Shown here piece after piece: positions 26,976 to 35,505 of a DNA stretch of 64,000 bases (the stretch's first letter is position 1; each line of letters opens with the position of its first letter). The position numbers and the translations under genes are program-made. The DNA is from a bacterium. Lineage in GTDB: Bacteria > Babelota > Babeliae > Babelales > UASB340. The notes beneath the pieces were generated by a model. The model made no database searches, was not told where the DNA came from, and was given only the letters and a program-made list of their open reading frames with translations. The DNA lies in NCBI GenBank assembly GCA_030629005.1, contig DAOVPV010000003.1:62001-126000 (forward strand), read 5' to 3'.

Positions 26976-28355
26976 ATGAAGAATTCAATAAAAAAAATAT
27001 TAAATAGCGGCGATTCGGTAGTCAATATTCTATTTTATTGGCTTCCTGAAACCATATCAAACGCAATGCTAGTATCTCTGCCACCGCTAATAGATTCATT
27101 TATAATTTCTAATCTTCACTCAACAACCACATATGGCGCACTAGGGATGGTTAATAATTTTTTACACTTTTTAATTAAATTAGCAGAAGCAATTCCCATT
27201 GCATCTATAGCAATTATGGGACGACACAATGGTGCACAAGAATATGATAAATGTGGTCAAGATTTAGGATCTACTTTTTGGACAACTGCATTTATGGGCC
27301 TCATCATTTTTGCATTAGTATTTTTTGGCGCACCTTACATTTTAGGTTTCATGGGTTTGCCAGCAAAAATGGTAACACTTGGTATGCCATTCCTAAGATT
27401 ACGAGCTACAGGTATATTTTTAATTTTTGTATCTCTAGGTCTTTTCGCATTTATGAGAGCTGTTAAAAATACAAAAACCCCCATGATCATATACATAATC
27501 GGAAATATTATTTTTGTTGGTCTAGATTACACACTAGTTCTCGGCAAATTTGGCTTTACACAAATGGGACTAAAAGGTTCCGCAATTGCCACGATTATTC
27601 AATACATTGTAATGATATCTATAGCCTTTTTTTATATAACATCTAAAAAAGATTATAAAAAATATTTTAGTAAAATGTTTATAGGATATTTTAGCAAAGA
27701 AAAAGTTCGACAAATATTAAAACTTAGTCTTCCAATAATGATAGATAAGGGTTCATTAGCCGGAGCATATGTGCTTCTTGCAAAAATGATCGCCCCTCTT
27801 GGTAAATATGCAATAGCATCATACAGCGCAATCAAAGATCTCGAACGCTTCGCTTTCTTACCTGCTGTTGGCTTTGCACAAATTATTGTATTTTTAGTAA
27901 GTAACAGAATTGGTGCTAAAGATCTTGATGGTGCTAAAAATAATATCAAAAAAGTTATGATTTTGACCGCAGCGATGATCACAGTAACTCTTACAATACT
28001 TTGCGCCAACTCGAGATATTTTATACAATTGTTTGATAAGAAAGATAAATTCACAAATCTCGCATCACCGGTATTAATGCTTATTAGCGTTCTAGTAATC
28101 TTTGACTTTGTGCAATTAATACTTGCTGCAGCTTTAAGAGGTGCAGGTGATGTAAGAACGGTGATGAAAGTTAGATTCTTTTCTTGTTTATTATTTTTTA
28201 TACCTGCCGTCTTTTTAATATCTAAACTCCCTATCGAAAACCAAATTATTAAATTTTCCTTAATATACGGCTCGTTCTACATTAATACAGGAATTATGGG
28301 ATTATTCTTTTTAAAACGTATAAAATCATCAAAATGGCAAAATAAAGAAATTTAA
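26976..28355 (+). CDS. MATE family efflux transporter
   Basis: The 459-residue membrane protein shows the twelve-segment pattern of the MATE family. It has PPLIDSFIISNL near residue 30, PIASIAIMGRHNGAQ around 72, and a second-half repeat with LPIMIDKGSLAGAYVLLAKM around 253 and LAAALRGAGDVRTVMKV near 385. MATE proteins export cationic drugs or metabolites using Na+ or H+; the substrate cannot be named. AAGGA precedes ATG 26976. The gene is preceded and followed by REP2 copies. Confidence 0.88.
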   Translation: MKNSIKKILNSGDSVVNILFYWLPETISNAMLVSLPPLIDSFIISNLHSTTTYGALGMVNNFLHFLIKLAEAIPIASIAIMGRHNGAQEYDKCGQDLGSTFWTTAFMGLIIFALVFFGAPYILGFMGLPAKMVTLGMPFLRLRATGIFLIFVSLGLFAFMRAVKNTKTPMIIYIIGNIIFVGLDYTLVLGKFGFTQMGLKGSAIATIIQYIVMISIAFFYITSKKDYKKYFSKMFIGYFSKEKVRQILKLSLPIMIDKGSLAGAYVLLAKMIAPLGKYAIASYSAIKDLERFAFLPAVGFAQIIVFLVSNRIGAKDLDGAKNNIKKVMILTAAMITVTLTILCANSRYFIQLFDKKDKFTNLASPVLMLISVLVIFDFVQLILAAALRGAGDVRTVMKVRFFSCLLFFIPAVFLISKLPIENQIIKFSLIYGSFYINTGIMGLFFLKRIKSSKWQNKEI

Positions 28356-28357
28356 TT

Positions 28358-28393
28358 TCAAAAGAACACACAAGTGTGGGAACATTTAATATT
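28358..28393 (+). repeat. REP2 long form, intergenic
   Basis: TCAAAAGAACACACAAGTGT then GGGAACATTTAATATT. It fills the gap between the MATE gene and gatC and ends just before the gatC ribosome-binding site. Confidence 0.85.
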
Positions 28394-28405
28394 ACGGAGA
28401 TACTC

Positions 28406-28687
28406 ATGGTAGAACTAAAACGAGAAGAACTCTTAAAAATAGCAGACTCTACAGCATTAAAACTTTATGATAACGAAATTGATGAACTAGCAAGCAAAAT
28501 AGAAATACTTTTAAAATACATCGAAGAACTTGATGAGATCTCTTACACAGGTGAAGAAAAAGACACAAGATGCTCGAATAGATTCCGAGAAGATGTAGCA
28601 AAACCTTCAGATTCTTCACAAATACTAAAACAAGCGCCAAAAGAAAAAAATAATTTTTTTGTCGTACCTCAAATACTAAAACAATAA
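28406..28687 (+). CDS. gatC: Asp-tRNA(Asn)/Glu-tRNA(Gln) amidotransferase subunit C
   Basis: A 93-residue small subunit that stabilises GatA-GatB. It shows LKREELLKIADSTALKLYDN and ELDEI, then the late FREDVAKPSDSSQIL motif typical of GatC. I use ATG 28406 after CGGAGA; the longer in-frame ORF from 28376 starts inside the REP2 element and is unlikely. gatA follows by 17 bp. The gatB gene is not adjacent and must lie elsewhere. Confidence 0.85.
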   Translation: MVELKREELLKIADSTALKLYDNEIDELASKIEILLKYIEELDEISYTGEEKDTRCSNRFREDVAKPSDSSQILKQAPKEKNNFFVVPQILKQ

Positions 28688-28704
28688 AAGAGGATAACAG
28701 TTAC

Positions 28705-30147
28705 ATGAAATCATTTTTAACAATTAAAGAATTAAAAAACAAATTAGACAAAAAAGAAATTAGCGCACAAGAGTCTGTAAAATACTACTCAGATCGACTA
28801 AAAAAATATAATAATAATTTAAATGTAGCTATAAATATTTTTGAAGAAAATAGTTTAAAAAATTTAGATAGCAGCGATAAAATATTATCGGGAATTCCAG
28901 GTCTTTTAAAAAGCAATATCTCTCAAAAAAATAAACGAATTACATGCGCTTCTAAAATACTAGATAATTATAAATCTACATACGACGCAACCGTAACACA
29001 AAAATTACAAAATAGTGGAGCGACTATTTTAGGTACTGCAAATATGGATGAATTTGCTATGGGTTCATCTGGAGAATTTTCTGCATATTCAACCACAAAA
29101 AATCCATGGGATTTGACACGTTCTCCTGGCGGCTCTAGCTCTGGATCTGCAGCTGCAGTTGCAGCAGGACTTGTTCCATGGGCATTAGGAACAGAAACTG
29201 GAGGATCTGTAAGACAACCAGCATCCTTTTCAAATCTAGTTGGTCTATATCCTACATACGGTACATTTTCTAGATATGGAGTAATAGCATTTGCATCCTC
29301 AACCGACCAGGTGGGACCATTAACAAAAACCGTTTATGACAACGCACTAATAAGTTCAATTTTGATGGGACCTGATCCATTAGATTCAACAACTCTACAA
29401 AGACCAGCTCAAGATTTTACTGCAAACTTAACAGGAAAACTTCCTCAGAATCTAAAAATTGGAATCATAAAAGATGCAATAGAGTCTAGTAACATAAACA
29501 GCCAAGTAAAAGAGCATTTTGAAAAAGCAATAAAACATTTAGAAAAACTTGGGGCTAAAATAGAATATATCGATCTTCCAGATTTAAAATACGGAATATC
29601 TCTTTATTTTATTATAAGTAGAGCAGAAGCGGCTTCAAACCTTGCTCGTTTTGATGGCTCTCTATACGGCATGAGAAATCAAGCAGCTAAAGAATTAAAA
29701 GAAATGTACACAAATACTAGACACGATGGTTTTGGACAAGAAGTAAAGCAACGAATACTTATGGGAAACTACGTACTTTCTTCAAGCCACAAAAATACAT
29801 ACTACAATAAAGCCCTCAAAATACGCTCTATTTTAAGAGAAGAATTTATAAACGCATTTAAATCTGTAGATCTACTAATAAGTCCAACCGCTTCTATGCT
29901 ACCGTTTAAACTTGGACAAGAATGTAACGATCCTTTAAAAATGTATCTTGCTGATTACTTCACTGTTCCAAACTGCATTACCGGTAATCCTGCCCTTTCA
30001 ATTCCATGCGGTTTCTCTAAAGAAAACTTGCCAATAGGCTTTCAATTTATTGGACCAAGATTGTCCGAGGATTTAATCTATCAAGTAGCATACGCATTTG
30101 AACAAAGCACAGACTATCACACAAAAAATCCTACGGACTTTGAATAA
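28705..30147 (+). CDS. gatA: Asp-tRNA(Asn)/Glu-tRNA(Gln) amidotransferase subunit A
   Basis: A 480-residue amidase that releases ammonia from glutamine for tRNA-dependent amidation. The Ser-cisSer-Lys triad is visible: Lys69 in GLLKSNIS, the Ser-rich SPGGSSSGSAAAV (about 141-151) and Ser168 in ETGGSVRQPAS. C-terminal NPALSIPCGF and the GFQFIGPRLSED block are also typical. In organisms that lack GlnRS and/or AsnRS the complex makes Gln-tRNA and Asn-tRNA. It is translated from an operon with gatC. Confidence 0.96.
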   Translation: MKSFLTIKELKNKLDKKEISAQESVKYYSDRLKKYNNNLNVAINIFEENSLKNLDSSDKILSGIPGLLKSNISQKNKRITCASKILDNYKSTYDATVTQKLQNSGATILGTANMDEFAMGSSGEFSAYSTTKNPWDLTRSPGGSSSGSAAAVAAGLVPWALGTETGGSVRQPASFSNLVGLYPTYGTFSRYGVIAFASSTDQVGPLTKTVYDNALISSILMGPDPLDSTTLQRPAQDFTANLTGKLPQNLKIGIIKDAIESSNINSQVKEHFEKAIKHLEKLGAKIEYIDLPDLKYGISLYFIISRAEAASNLARFDGSLYGMRNQAAKELKEMYTNTRHDGFGQEVKQRILMGNYVLSSSHKNTYYNKALKIRSILREEFINAFKSVDLLISPTASMLPFKLGQECNDPLKMYLADYFTVPNCITGNPALSIPCGFSKENLPIGFQFIGPRLSEDLIYQVAYAFEQSTDYHTKNPTDFE

Positions 30148-30161
30148 AACTCGAGAAAATA

Positions 30162-31166
30162 ATGTTTTGGAAAGAAAATATATCATTTAAAAATTTATCA
30201 GTTCCAAGATTTATGTCTGCACCAATTGATGGCTACCTAGACTCTCCAATGCGCCAATTAATAAGATTATTTTCTCCTAAAGAATTAGTATTTGGACAAA
30301 TGAGACATGTTGCGAGCATTGCAAACTGCAAAATATTATTAGATGAATTTAATATACAAAAAATAGAACACCCTATTTGTTTTCAAATATCCGCAAATTC
30401 AACAGACTTCATTGAGGATGCATTAGACAAAATCCTTGAACAAAAGTCGGAAAAACACACAAGTGTGGGAACATTTAATGCTTTTGAAATGATAAATCTA
30501 AATGTAGGCTGCCCTGCAAAAAAAACAGTTGGATCTGGCACAGGAAGTGTTCTTATGTCAAAACCTAAACTGCTAGAAAAAATGATCAAACTCATAATAA
30601 AAAAAATAAACAATCAAGTACCATTTACAATAAAAATCCGTTCTGGCTATGCCAAAGTAAATGCTTTAGAAATTTCCCAAATGGCAGAAAATCTAGGTGT
30701 TGATGGAATTATAATTCATCCAAGATTAAAGCCACAAGGCTTTACAGGTGATCTTAACTTTGAATTAGTAAAAAAAATAAAATCCAACGTAAAAATACCT
30801 GTAATCTTTTCAGGAAATATTGTAGATGCCGAATCAACAAAAAGAACATACGAACTTACAGGCGTAGATGGTTTTATGATTGGTAGAGCACTTTATGGCG
30901 CTCCATGGAAGATGAAAGAAATAAAAGCCAGCCTCTTGGGAGAAAATTTTGTAATAAATGAAAAAGAAAAAATAGATCTAGCAATAAAACACTTAGACTT
31001 AAACATGGCTTATTACAAAAAGAACGGATTTAATATTTTAAAGAAACATTTGGGTTTCTATATCAAAGGTATGCCAAAAGCATCAAAAATTCGCCAAAGC
31101 TTAATTTTGGCACAAAATGAGTTAGATATGAAGACAACCTTAACCAATCTTAAAGAAAGTTTCTGA
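30162..31166 (+). CDS. dus: tRNA-dihydrouridine synthase
   Basis: A 334-residue FMN-dependent enzyme that reduces uridine in tRNA D-loops. Motifs: PRFMSAPIDGYLDSPMR, FGQMRH, QISANSTDF, catalytic Cys in LNVGCPAKKT, IKIRSGY, IHPR, FSGNIVDA and GFMIGRALYGAPW. Residues 96-107 are encoded by a full REP2 element (30447-30482) inserted in frame just before EMINLNVGCP, that is, next to the active-site strand, in a surface loop of the barrel. The assignment to DusA/B/C is not possible; length is close to DusB. Confidence 0.93.
   Translation: MFWKENISFKNLSVPRFMSAPIDGYLDSPMRQLIRLFSPKELVFGQMRHVASIANCKILLDEFNIQKIEHPICFQISANSTDFIEDALDKILEQKSEKHTSVGTFNAFEMINLNVGCPAKKTVGSGTGSVLMSKPKLLEKMIKLIIKKINNQVPFTIKIRSGYAKVNALEISQMAENLGVDGIIIHPRLKPQGFTGDLNFELVKKIKSNVKIPVIFSGNIVDAESTKRTYELTGVDGFMIGRALYGAPWKMKEIKASLLGENFVINEKEKIDLAIKHLDLNMAYYKKNGFNILKKHLGFYIKGMPKASKIRQSLILAQNELDMKTTLTNLKESF
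30447..30482 (+). repeat. REP2 long form inside dus, in frame
   Basis: TCGGAAAAACACACAAGTGT then GGGAACATTTAATGCT. It encodes SEKHTSVGTFNA in dus, in the same phase as the waaA insertion (SEETYECETFNV), and is exactly 12 codons long. Confidence 0.9.
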
Positions 31167-31179
31167 TTTTTAAAAAAAA

Positions 31180-31215
31180 TCGGAAAAACACGCAAGTGTG
31201 GGAACATTTAATGTT
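31180..31215 (+). repeat. REP2 long form supplying the mreC start
   Basis: TCGGAAAAACACGCAAGTGT then GGGAACATTTAATGTT. The ATG inside the final AATGTT is the mreC start codon (31211-31213), and GTGGGAA in the element could act as a weak ribosome-binding site. Confidence 0.85.
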
Positions 31216-32023
31216 AAAGCGTAAAAATAAAATTCTAAAAATTTTTGTAATCTTAATATTTATTTTTTTTGCATACAAAATAATCATTCACAAAAAGTCC
31301 GGTTTAGAAAACATTGCTGCAAATATAACACATCCATTTATAGTCTCTGCCAATAAAATCGTTCAACCAATAAAAAAATTTTTAAACAAAAAAAGGGATC
31401 TTAAAAAGCTTTTACAAGAAAACAACTTGCTAAAAGAACGGAACGAGGCTTTTTTACTAGAAAATGTAGAATTAAAAGCAAGTATAAACTACTCAAACCA
31501 AAACCAAGAACTTTTGGATTTTAAAAAAAGATATGAACTAGATAACTTTATTTATGCAGATATTATTCTAAAAAAAATATCAAAATATGAACACTACTTT
31601 TTAATAAACAAAGGCACATTGCACGGTCTTGAAAAAGACATGATTGTTCTTTATAAATTCCAAGTAATAGGCAAAATAACAGAATCTTATAGATGGCATA
31701 GTAAAGTAACTTTAATTACAGATCCCAATAGTAAAATTAGCTGTTATGCAAATACATCTCAAGCAACAGGAATTGTAACAGGAATCGGTAATACAAAATC
31801 ATTAGATTTTAACTTTGTATCACACCTAGATAAACTGCAAGAAGAAGACCTTGTTATATCTAGTGGCAAAGGCATGGTATACCCAGAGGGTTACTGTTTA
31901 GGCAAAATCACCAATACAGAAAAACACGACTTATATTATAAAATCAAAATAGAACCTCTAGTCAAACTTGAGGTTCTTGAAAATTGTCTAGTTACAAGTC
32001 AAGAAAAAATTAGCGTTTTTTAA
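31211..32023 (+). CDS. mreC: Rod-shape determining protein MreC
   Basis: A 270-residue protein with one N-terminal membrane segment (about residues 10-28), a coiled segment (about 60-100, KKLLQENNLLKERNEAFL) and the two beta domains typical of MreC (ISKYEHYFLINKGTLHGLE, then SKVTLITDPNSKISCY and GLISSGKG-like VISSGKGMVYPEG). MreC links MreB to the peptidoglycan elongation complex with RodA. The start codon falls inside a REP2 element. mreD, usually next, is absent. A small gene converges on its end with 36 bp of overlap. Confidence 0.88.
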   Translation: MLKRKNKILKIFVILIFIFFAYKIIIHKKSGLENIAANITHPFIVSANKIVQPIKKFLNKKRDLKKLLQENNLLKERNEAFLLENVELKASINYSNQNQELLDFKKRYELDNFIYADIILKKISKYEHYFLINKGTLHGLEKDMIVLYKFQVIGKITESYRWHSKVTLITDPNSKISCYANTSQATGIVTGIGNTKSLDFNFVSHLDKLQEEDLVISSGKGMVYPEGYCLGKITNTEKHDLYYKIKIEPLVKLEVLENCLVTSQEKISVF

Positions 32024-32320
32024 CAGACTTTCTTTTATTTTAGAAAATCTATTTTTTTTAAGATTTCTTATCTTACTTGTGCTATCTGAAATGTCTGATA
32101 TCACTTTAGCTTTTAAAGCTAACATTTCCAATTCTTCTAAAGACAAGCCATCTAAATCAAATTGTTCCAACAAATTCATAAGTTCTTTAGAGTCTGTACT
32201 ATAAGAATTAGTTTGACTTGATCTTAATTTTTTTGGAAAACTAACAAATAAAAACAATGTCACTATAAATATTAAAGCAGTTAACGATAATGCAAAAAAT
32301 GATCTTAAATTCTTAAACAT
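31988..32320 (-). CDS. Small single-pass membrane protein, unknown
   Basis: A 110-residue protein not recognised as a family member. An N-terminal hydrophobic segment (FFALSLTALIFIVTLFLFVS) is followed by a charged, helix-prone domain with repeated Leu-Glu pairs (LEQFDLDGLSLEELEML). GGGAGG precedes the start, so it is translated. It follows the larger exported gene (32333-32998) by 12 bp, and its stop lies 36 bp inside the end of mreC on the other strand. Confidence 0.6.
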   Translation of the reverse strand: MFKNLRSFFALSLTALIFIVTLFLFVSFPKKLRSSQTNSYSTDSKELMNLLEQFDLDGLSLEELEMLALKAKVISDISDSTSKIRNLKKNRFSKIKESLLKNANFFLTCN

Positions 32321-32332
32321 AACAACCTCCCA

Positions 32333-32998
32333 TTAATCTAAATCGACTTTAGAATCAGAAAAAACTTTATAAGTTCCTATACTAGAAACAACAAATATTC
32401 CACCATAAACCCATATCATTTCATGTGCAGTTACAGCCCCACCTACAAGATTAAAGGCGGACCACACTGTCATACCACCAGATACACATGTTAATCCACC
32501 CAATCCACATTTACCGACAAACTTTGCTTTTTGAGCAATTCTTTCTAAAAGAGGTTTTTTTTCAAAGTTTTTTAAAACTTCTACTATATAATCCTTTATA
32601 GAAATTTCACTATAATTATCAAACTCAATAACCTCAGGCGCACAATTAAATTCCCCAACATAACAACTTGCAAATTCATCTTTTATATCAAGCAAAGCTG
32701 AAGAAAAATCTCTCGCTATTTCATCTATATTTTCAGAATTTAATGCACTATTCACTATTAAACGAATATCTTCTTCTTTTGAATATTCATTTAATAAATT
32801 ATCTGCAATTGCCCAAAAACATTCATCTTGTCGTTGTAAATTCGTAGGCGCAAGTTTTGTTGAAATTGTAAGAGCGATACTAGAACAAATGTCATTAAAA
32901 GTAATAATAATTTTATCTTTAACTTCTCCTGCAAAAGATCTTTGAGAAAAAAGCAACAAGATTGATAAAAAAAACATTGTTTTTTTTAACTTAAACAT
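32333..32998 (-). CDS. Exported or membrane protein of unknown function
   Basis: A 221-residue protein. ATG 32998 with GGGGA upstream opens MFKLKKTMFFLSILLLFSQ, a signal peptide cut near RSFAGE. The C-terminal 60 residues contain two hydrophobic stretches (CGLGGLTCVSGGMTVWSAFN and IWVYGGIFVVSSIG). A few cysteines occur in the middle part (DICSS, CFWAI, CYVG). I do not recognise the family. Probably cotranscribed with the next small membrane protein. Confidence 0.6.
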   Translation of the reverse strand: MFKLKKTMFFLSILLLFSQRSFAGEVKDKIIITFNDICSSIALTISTKLAPTNLQRQDECFWAIADNLLNEYSKEEDIRLIVNSALNSENIDEIARDFSSALLDIKDEFASCYVGEFNCAPEVIEFDNYSEISIKDYIVEVLKNFEKKPLLERIAQKAKFVGKCGLGGLTCVSGGMTVWSAFNLVGGAVTAHEMIWVYGGIFVVSSIGTYKVFSDSKVDLD

Positions 32999-33085
32999 AA
33001 TAATCCCCATTTTTATTTAAATAACCAATCAAAAGGTTAAATAACTCAAAATTTAAAATAAAATTTCATTAACATTTTACTAAAC

Positions 33086-33137
33086 AAAAGAGATCCAAGC
33101 AAATGCTATTTATAAGCATTTGTTTGGACCTCTTTTT
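33086..33137. terminator. Strong hairpin between exported-protein genes
   Basis: AAAAGAGATCCAAGCAAATG pairs with CATTTGTTTGGACCTCTTTT with two mismatches and an ATTTATA-type loop. It could act as terminator on either strand. Confidence 0.7.
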
Positions 33138-33150
33138 ACACTTTAAATTC

Positions 33151-33184
33151 AAATAACGGTGTTTTTTGTAAAAAACTGTTATTT
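33151..33184 (-). terminator. Terminator of ankyrin lipoprotein gene
   Basis: AAATAACGGTGTTTTTT pairs with AAAAAACTGTTATTT directly after the stop of the ankyrin gene (33188). Confidence 0.6.
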
Positions 33185-33187
33185 TAT

Positions 33188-33835
33188 TCATAAAATAGAT
33201 TCTAAAATCGAAAGTATTTTATCTGTAATACGATAAGAAAGATATCGACCTTTTCCAACTAAACTCATACCTCTCTTTGCAGTAGTCATTATTTCTGATT
33301 CTCTATACTTAGCAATAAAATCCAAAGTATCATTGCTGAAGTTATCATGAAGACCTTCTTTTAACAATATATTAAAACATTCTATAACTGCTTCTGTAGA
33401 GCCATGCCCAAAAAGAGCTTCCCCTAAAGCAGAATTCCCATCTTTATTTTTAAGCATCAAGTCTGCATCAGATTGTATCAATAACCTTAATGAAGTAGGA
33501 TCTGCGTCATCTATTGCAAAAAACAACGGATTTCTTCCCTCAGAATCTAATAATTTATCTATATCAATATTATTTGTAGTAAACTCTTTTAATAAATACT
33601 CTAAAACGTCATGCTGTCTATATAAAATAGCAAAGTGTAACAAAGATATCCTTGATACACTGTGATAAGTCTCTTTAGTAAATAAAAGACCCTTATCTGC
33701 CGCAATTAATTCTTTTACCGTATCTAAATCACCATGCTTAATAGCATAAGTTATTTCAGACCGCTGAGCCTGACAACTCACAGCAAAAAAAGATATCAAA
33801 ACTAGGCCTAGTAAATTAACTCTTATCTTCTTCAT
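33188..33835 (-). CDS. Ankyrin-repeat lipoprotein/secreted protein
   Basis: A 215-residue protein with a signal peptide and a possible lipobox (FFAVSC, Cys at residue 21). Two to three ankyrin-like repeats follow: EITYAIKHGDLDTVKELIAA, SLLHFAILYRQHDVLEYLLK and NPLFFAIDDADPTSLRLLI, then NSALGEALF. Ankyrin repeats bind proteins, and exported ones in intracellular bacteria often act on the host, but this is only inference. RBS AAGGGA precedes the ATG. No lipoprotein sorting evidence can be read. Confidence 0.75.
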   Translation of the reverse strand: MKKIRVNLLGLVLISFFAVSCQAQRSEITYAIKHGDLDTVKELIAADKGLLFTKETYHSVSRISLLHFAILYRQHDVLEYLLKEFTTNNIDIDKLLDSEGRNPLFFAIDDADPTSLRLLIQSDADLMLKNKDGNSALGEALFGHGSTEAVIECFNILLKEGLHDNFSNDTLDFIAKYRESEIMTTAKRGMSLVGKGRYLSYRITDKILSILESIL

Positions 33836-33966
33836 AAATAGATCCCTTAGAAAATTTTATTAATAATTACCCAAAAACAAACTAAATGTGATAAAATTTA
33901 GAAAAATTTATTAGGTTTGTAAAACGAGTCCGGAATTTAATATGAAGATTATAAAAAAATATTTAT

Positions 33967-34467
33967 TTAATTCAAATAAATTAACTTTAACAATTTAGGC
34001 AAATCACCCTTTGCCCTTTGTCCCGACAAAATAATATTCAAAATACATTCTGGCAAAAACCACTTTCCTTCAATAAAATCATCCGGATTAAAATTAGGAT
34101 CTTGCTCATAATCAATTTCAAAAATAGTCTGAAAAGCGGAAACCCCATTTTTATGAGGCGTAAAATATCCAACTTGTTTGTAACTTACAGTTGATGCATC
34201 AATATTCAACTCTTCAGAAAGCTCGCGAATAAAAGAAGTCTCATAATCTTCGCCAGAAGACACGTGCCCACCAACACTAACATCCAGATGTAATGGAAAT
34301 AACTTCTTACTCGCAGTACGCAAAGGAATCCAAATCTCACCTTTGCCATTCTTCAAAAAAGCATTTATCACCCTAAAATTGGACAACTTCCTTTTGTGAA
34401 CTTCGGATCGCCACATTTTATCTATAACAACATCATTTAAATCGACCAAATCTAATAATTCATCCAT
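33967..34467 (-). CDS. NUDIX hydrolase
   Basis: A 166-residue NUDIX enzyme with a complete Nudix box GHVSSGEDYETSFIRELSEE, binding Mg2+ with the REL-SEE glutamates. The N-terminal VINAFLKNGKGEIWIPLRTA is like IPP isomerase/YfcD members. Substrate is unknown; the family cleaves nucleoside diphosphates linked to X. AAGGTG precedes the ATG at 34467. Its 3' end sequence recurs at 35111 and 52089 as remnants (see there). Confidence 0.88.
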   Translation of the reverse strand: MDELLDLVDLNDVVIDKMWRSEVHKRKLSNFRVINAFLKNGKGEIWIPLRTASKKLFPLHLDVSVGGHVSSGEDYETSFIRELSEELNIDASTVSYKQVGYFTPHKNGVSAFQTIFEIDYEQDPNFNPDDFIEGKWFLPECILNIILSGQRAKGDLPKLLKLIYLN

Positions 34468-34684
34468 TTTTCACCTTATTTATTATATTTTAGTTAAAAA
34501 ATATCGTTTAAATAAATTCCAAAAAAATTTTTAGCCTTTGCCACACCTGGATCATTTATACACCCCTAATGAAATCTAATTTATAAATTTATCATTTGTA
34601 AAAATCAGAAATTCTTATACATTATACATCCTAGTTCAATTTAATTATTTTTAATAACAAACCCTTTAAAATAAAAAGTACAAT

Positions 34685-35116
34685 ATGAAAAAAATAATAA
34701 TCATAATATTAACATTCTTACTCATAAACTCTTCGGCATTCAGCATGGAACAAAAATTTGATTCTCATAATGTTAAAAATTATGAAGCTGCCATTGAATC
34801 TTATTTAACAGATAATCGTTTAGAAATAGAAATTGCAATTTTCTGCACAGTCCCAATTCTTATTAAAAAAGGCACCGTACCCAATAACATCATACCTGTT
34901 GTATTCAATACGAATAAAGAAATTCAGGAATTTTTAGAAATAACTAATCCTTCAATAAAGCAGCTAAAAGACTTTATGAAAGAAACTGCTCTAGAAAAAT
35001 ATTGTTCTTTAGAGGATGAGATCGAAAGAACAAAAGCAAGTCTTTCTGAAGGCGAGGGTATTTTTATATTTGTTACAAAGGTACGATCAATAGTACTTAA
35101 ATTTAAAATAAATTAA
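34685..35116 (+). CDS. Small secreted protein, unknown
   Basis: A 143-residue protein starting MKKIIIIILTFLLINSSAFS, a clear signal peptide, and then a mixed charged domain with two cysteines (IFCTVP and KYCSLE). No family recognised. No good ribosome-binding site is visible before ATG 34685, which lowers confidence. Its last bases overlap a NUDIX-like remnant on the other strand. Confidence 0.5.
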   Translation: MKKIIIIILTFLLINSSAFSMEQKFDSHNVKNYEAAIESYLTDNRLEIEIAIFCTVPILIKKGTVPNNIIPVVFNTNKEIQEFLEITNPSIKQLKDFMKETALEKYCSLEDEIERTKASLSEGEGIFIFVTKVRSIVLKFKIN

Positions 35117-35180
35117 CCTTAATAATTTGGGTAAATTCCCTTATTTATTACATTTTAGTTAAAAAACATCGTTTTTCCGC
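35105..35180 (-). pseudogene. Internally deleted NUDIX remnant
   Basis: Read on the minus strand, 35145 down to 35105 encodes GNLPKLLRLIY, nearly identical to the end of the intact NUDIX protein (GDLPKLLKLIY). It is directly joined to a copy of that gene's upstream leader: 35148-35175 resembles 34481-34510 (ATTTTAGTTAAAAAA then CATCG/TATCG). So the ends of a duplicated NUDIX gene remain and the middle is deleted. Confidence 0.5.
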
Positions 35181-35505
35181 ACAAAACAACATCTTGTTAT
35201 AAATAATATTAGTTTTATACCCTTTTTCAATATAAACATCACTTTCCCATCAAAAAACGCTTGATATCTCGCAACAGCGCGGCCCTTTTGATAACTTCCC
35301 TGTTTTCTGATACATTGTGATTAGTCTTTTAATTTTACAATTTTTCAATATTTTGCTTTTAGGCAAATTATTAGGGCTATCAGCCCAACTCAACTGACTA
35401 AACATCAGTATTAAATTTCAAAAATCGCTTCTATAATTTTGAAGCAATTTTATTAAAAATAAAATTATAAAATTTTGTAAAAAAGTTTATAAAAAAGGAT
35501 TTGTT
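35181..35505. other. Intergenic region before AGCS gene
   Basis: About 325 bp with no ORF. Two small hairpins are visible: GGGCT/AGCCC at 35374-35386 and GCTTC/GAAGC at 35427-35445. The second is followed by a short T-rich segment and may be an attenuator or terminator. No riboswitch was recognised. Confidence 0.4.

Noticed and set aside
35117-35505. Possible riboswitch before the AGCS symporter gene
   Set aside because: Two hairpins are visible, but no conserved riboswitch core (for example of glycine type) could be recognised.
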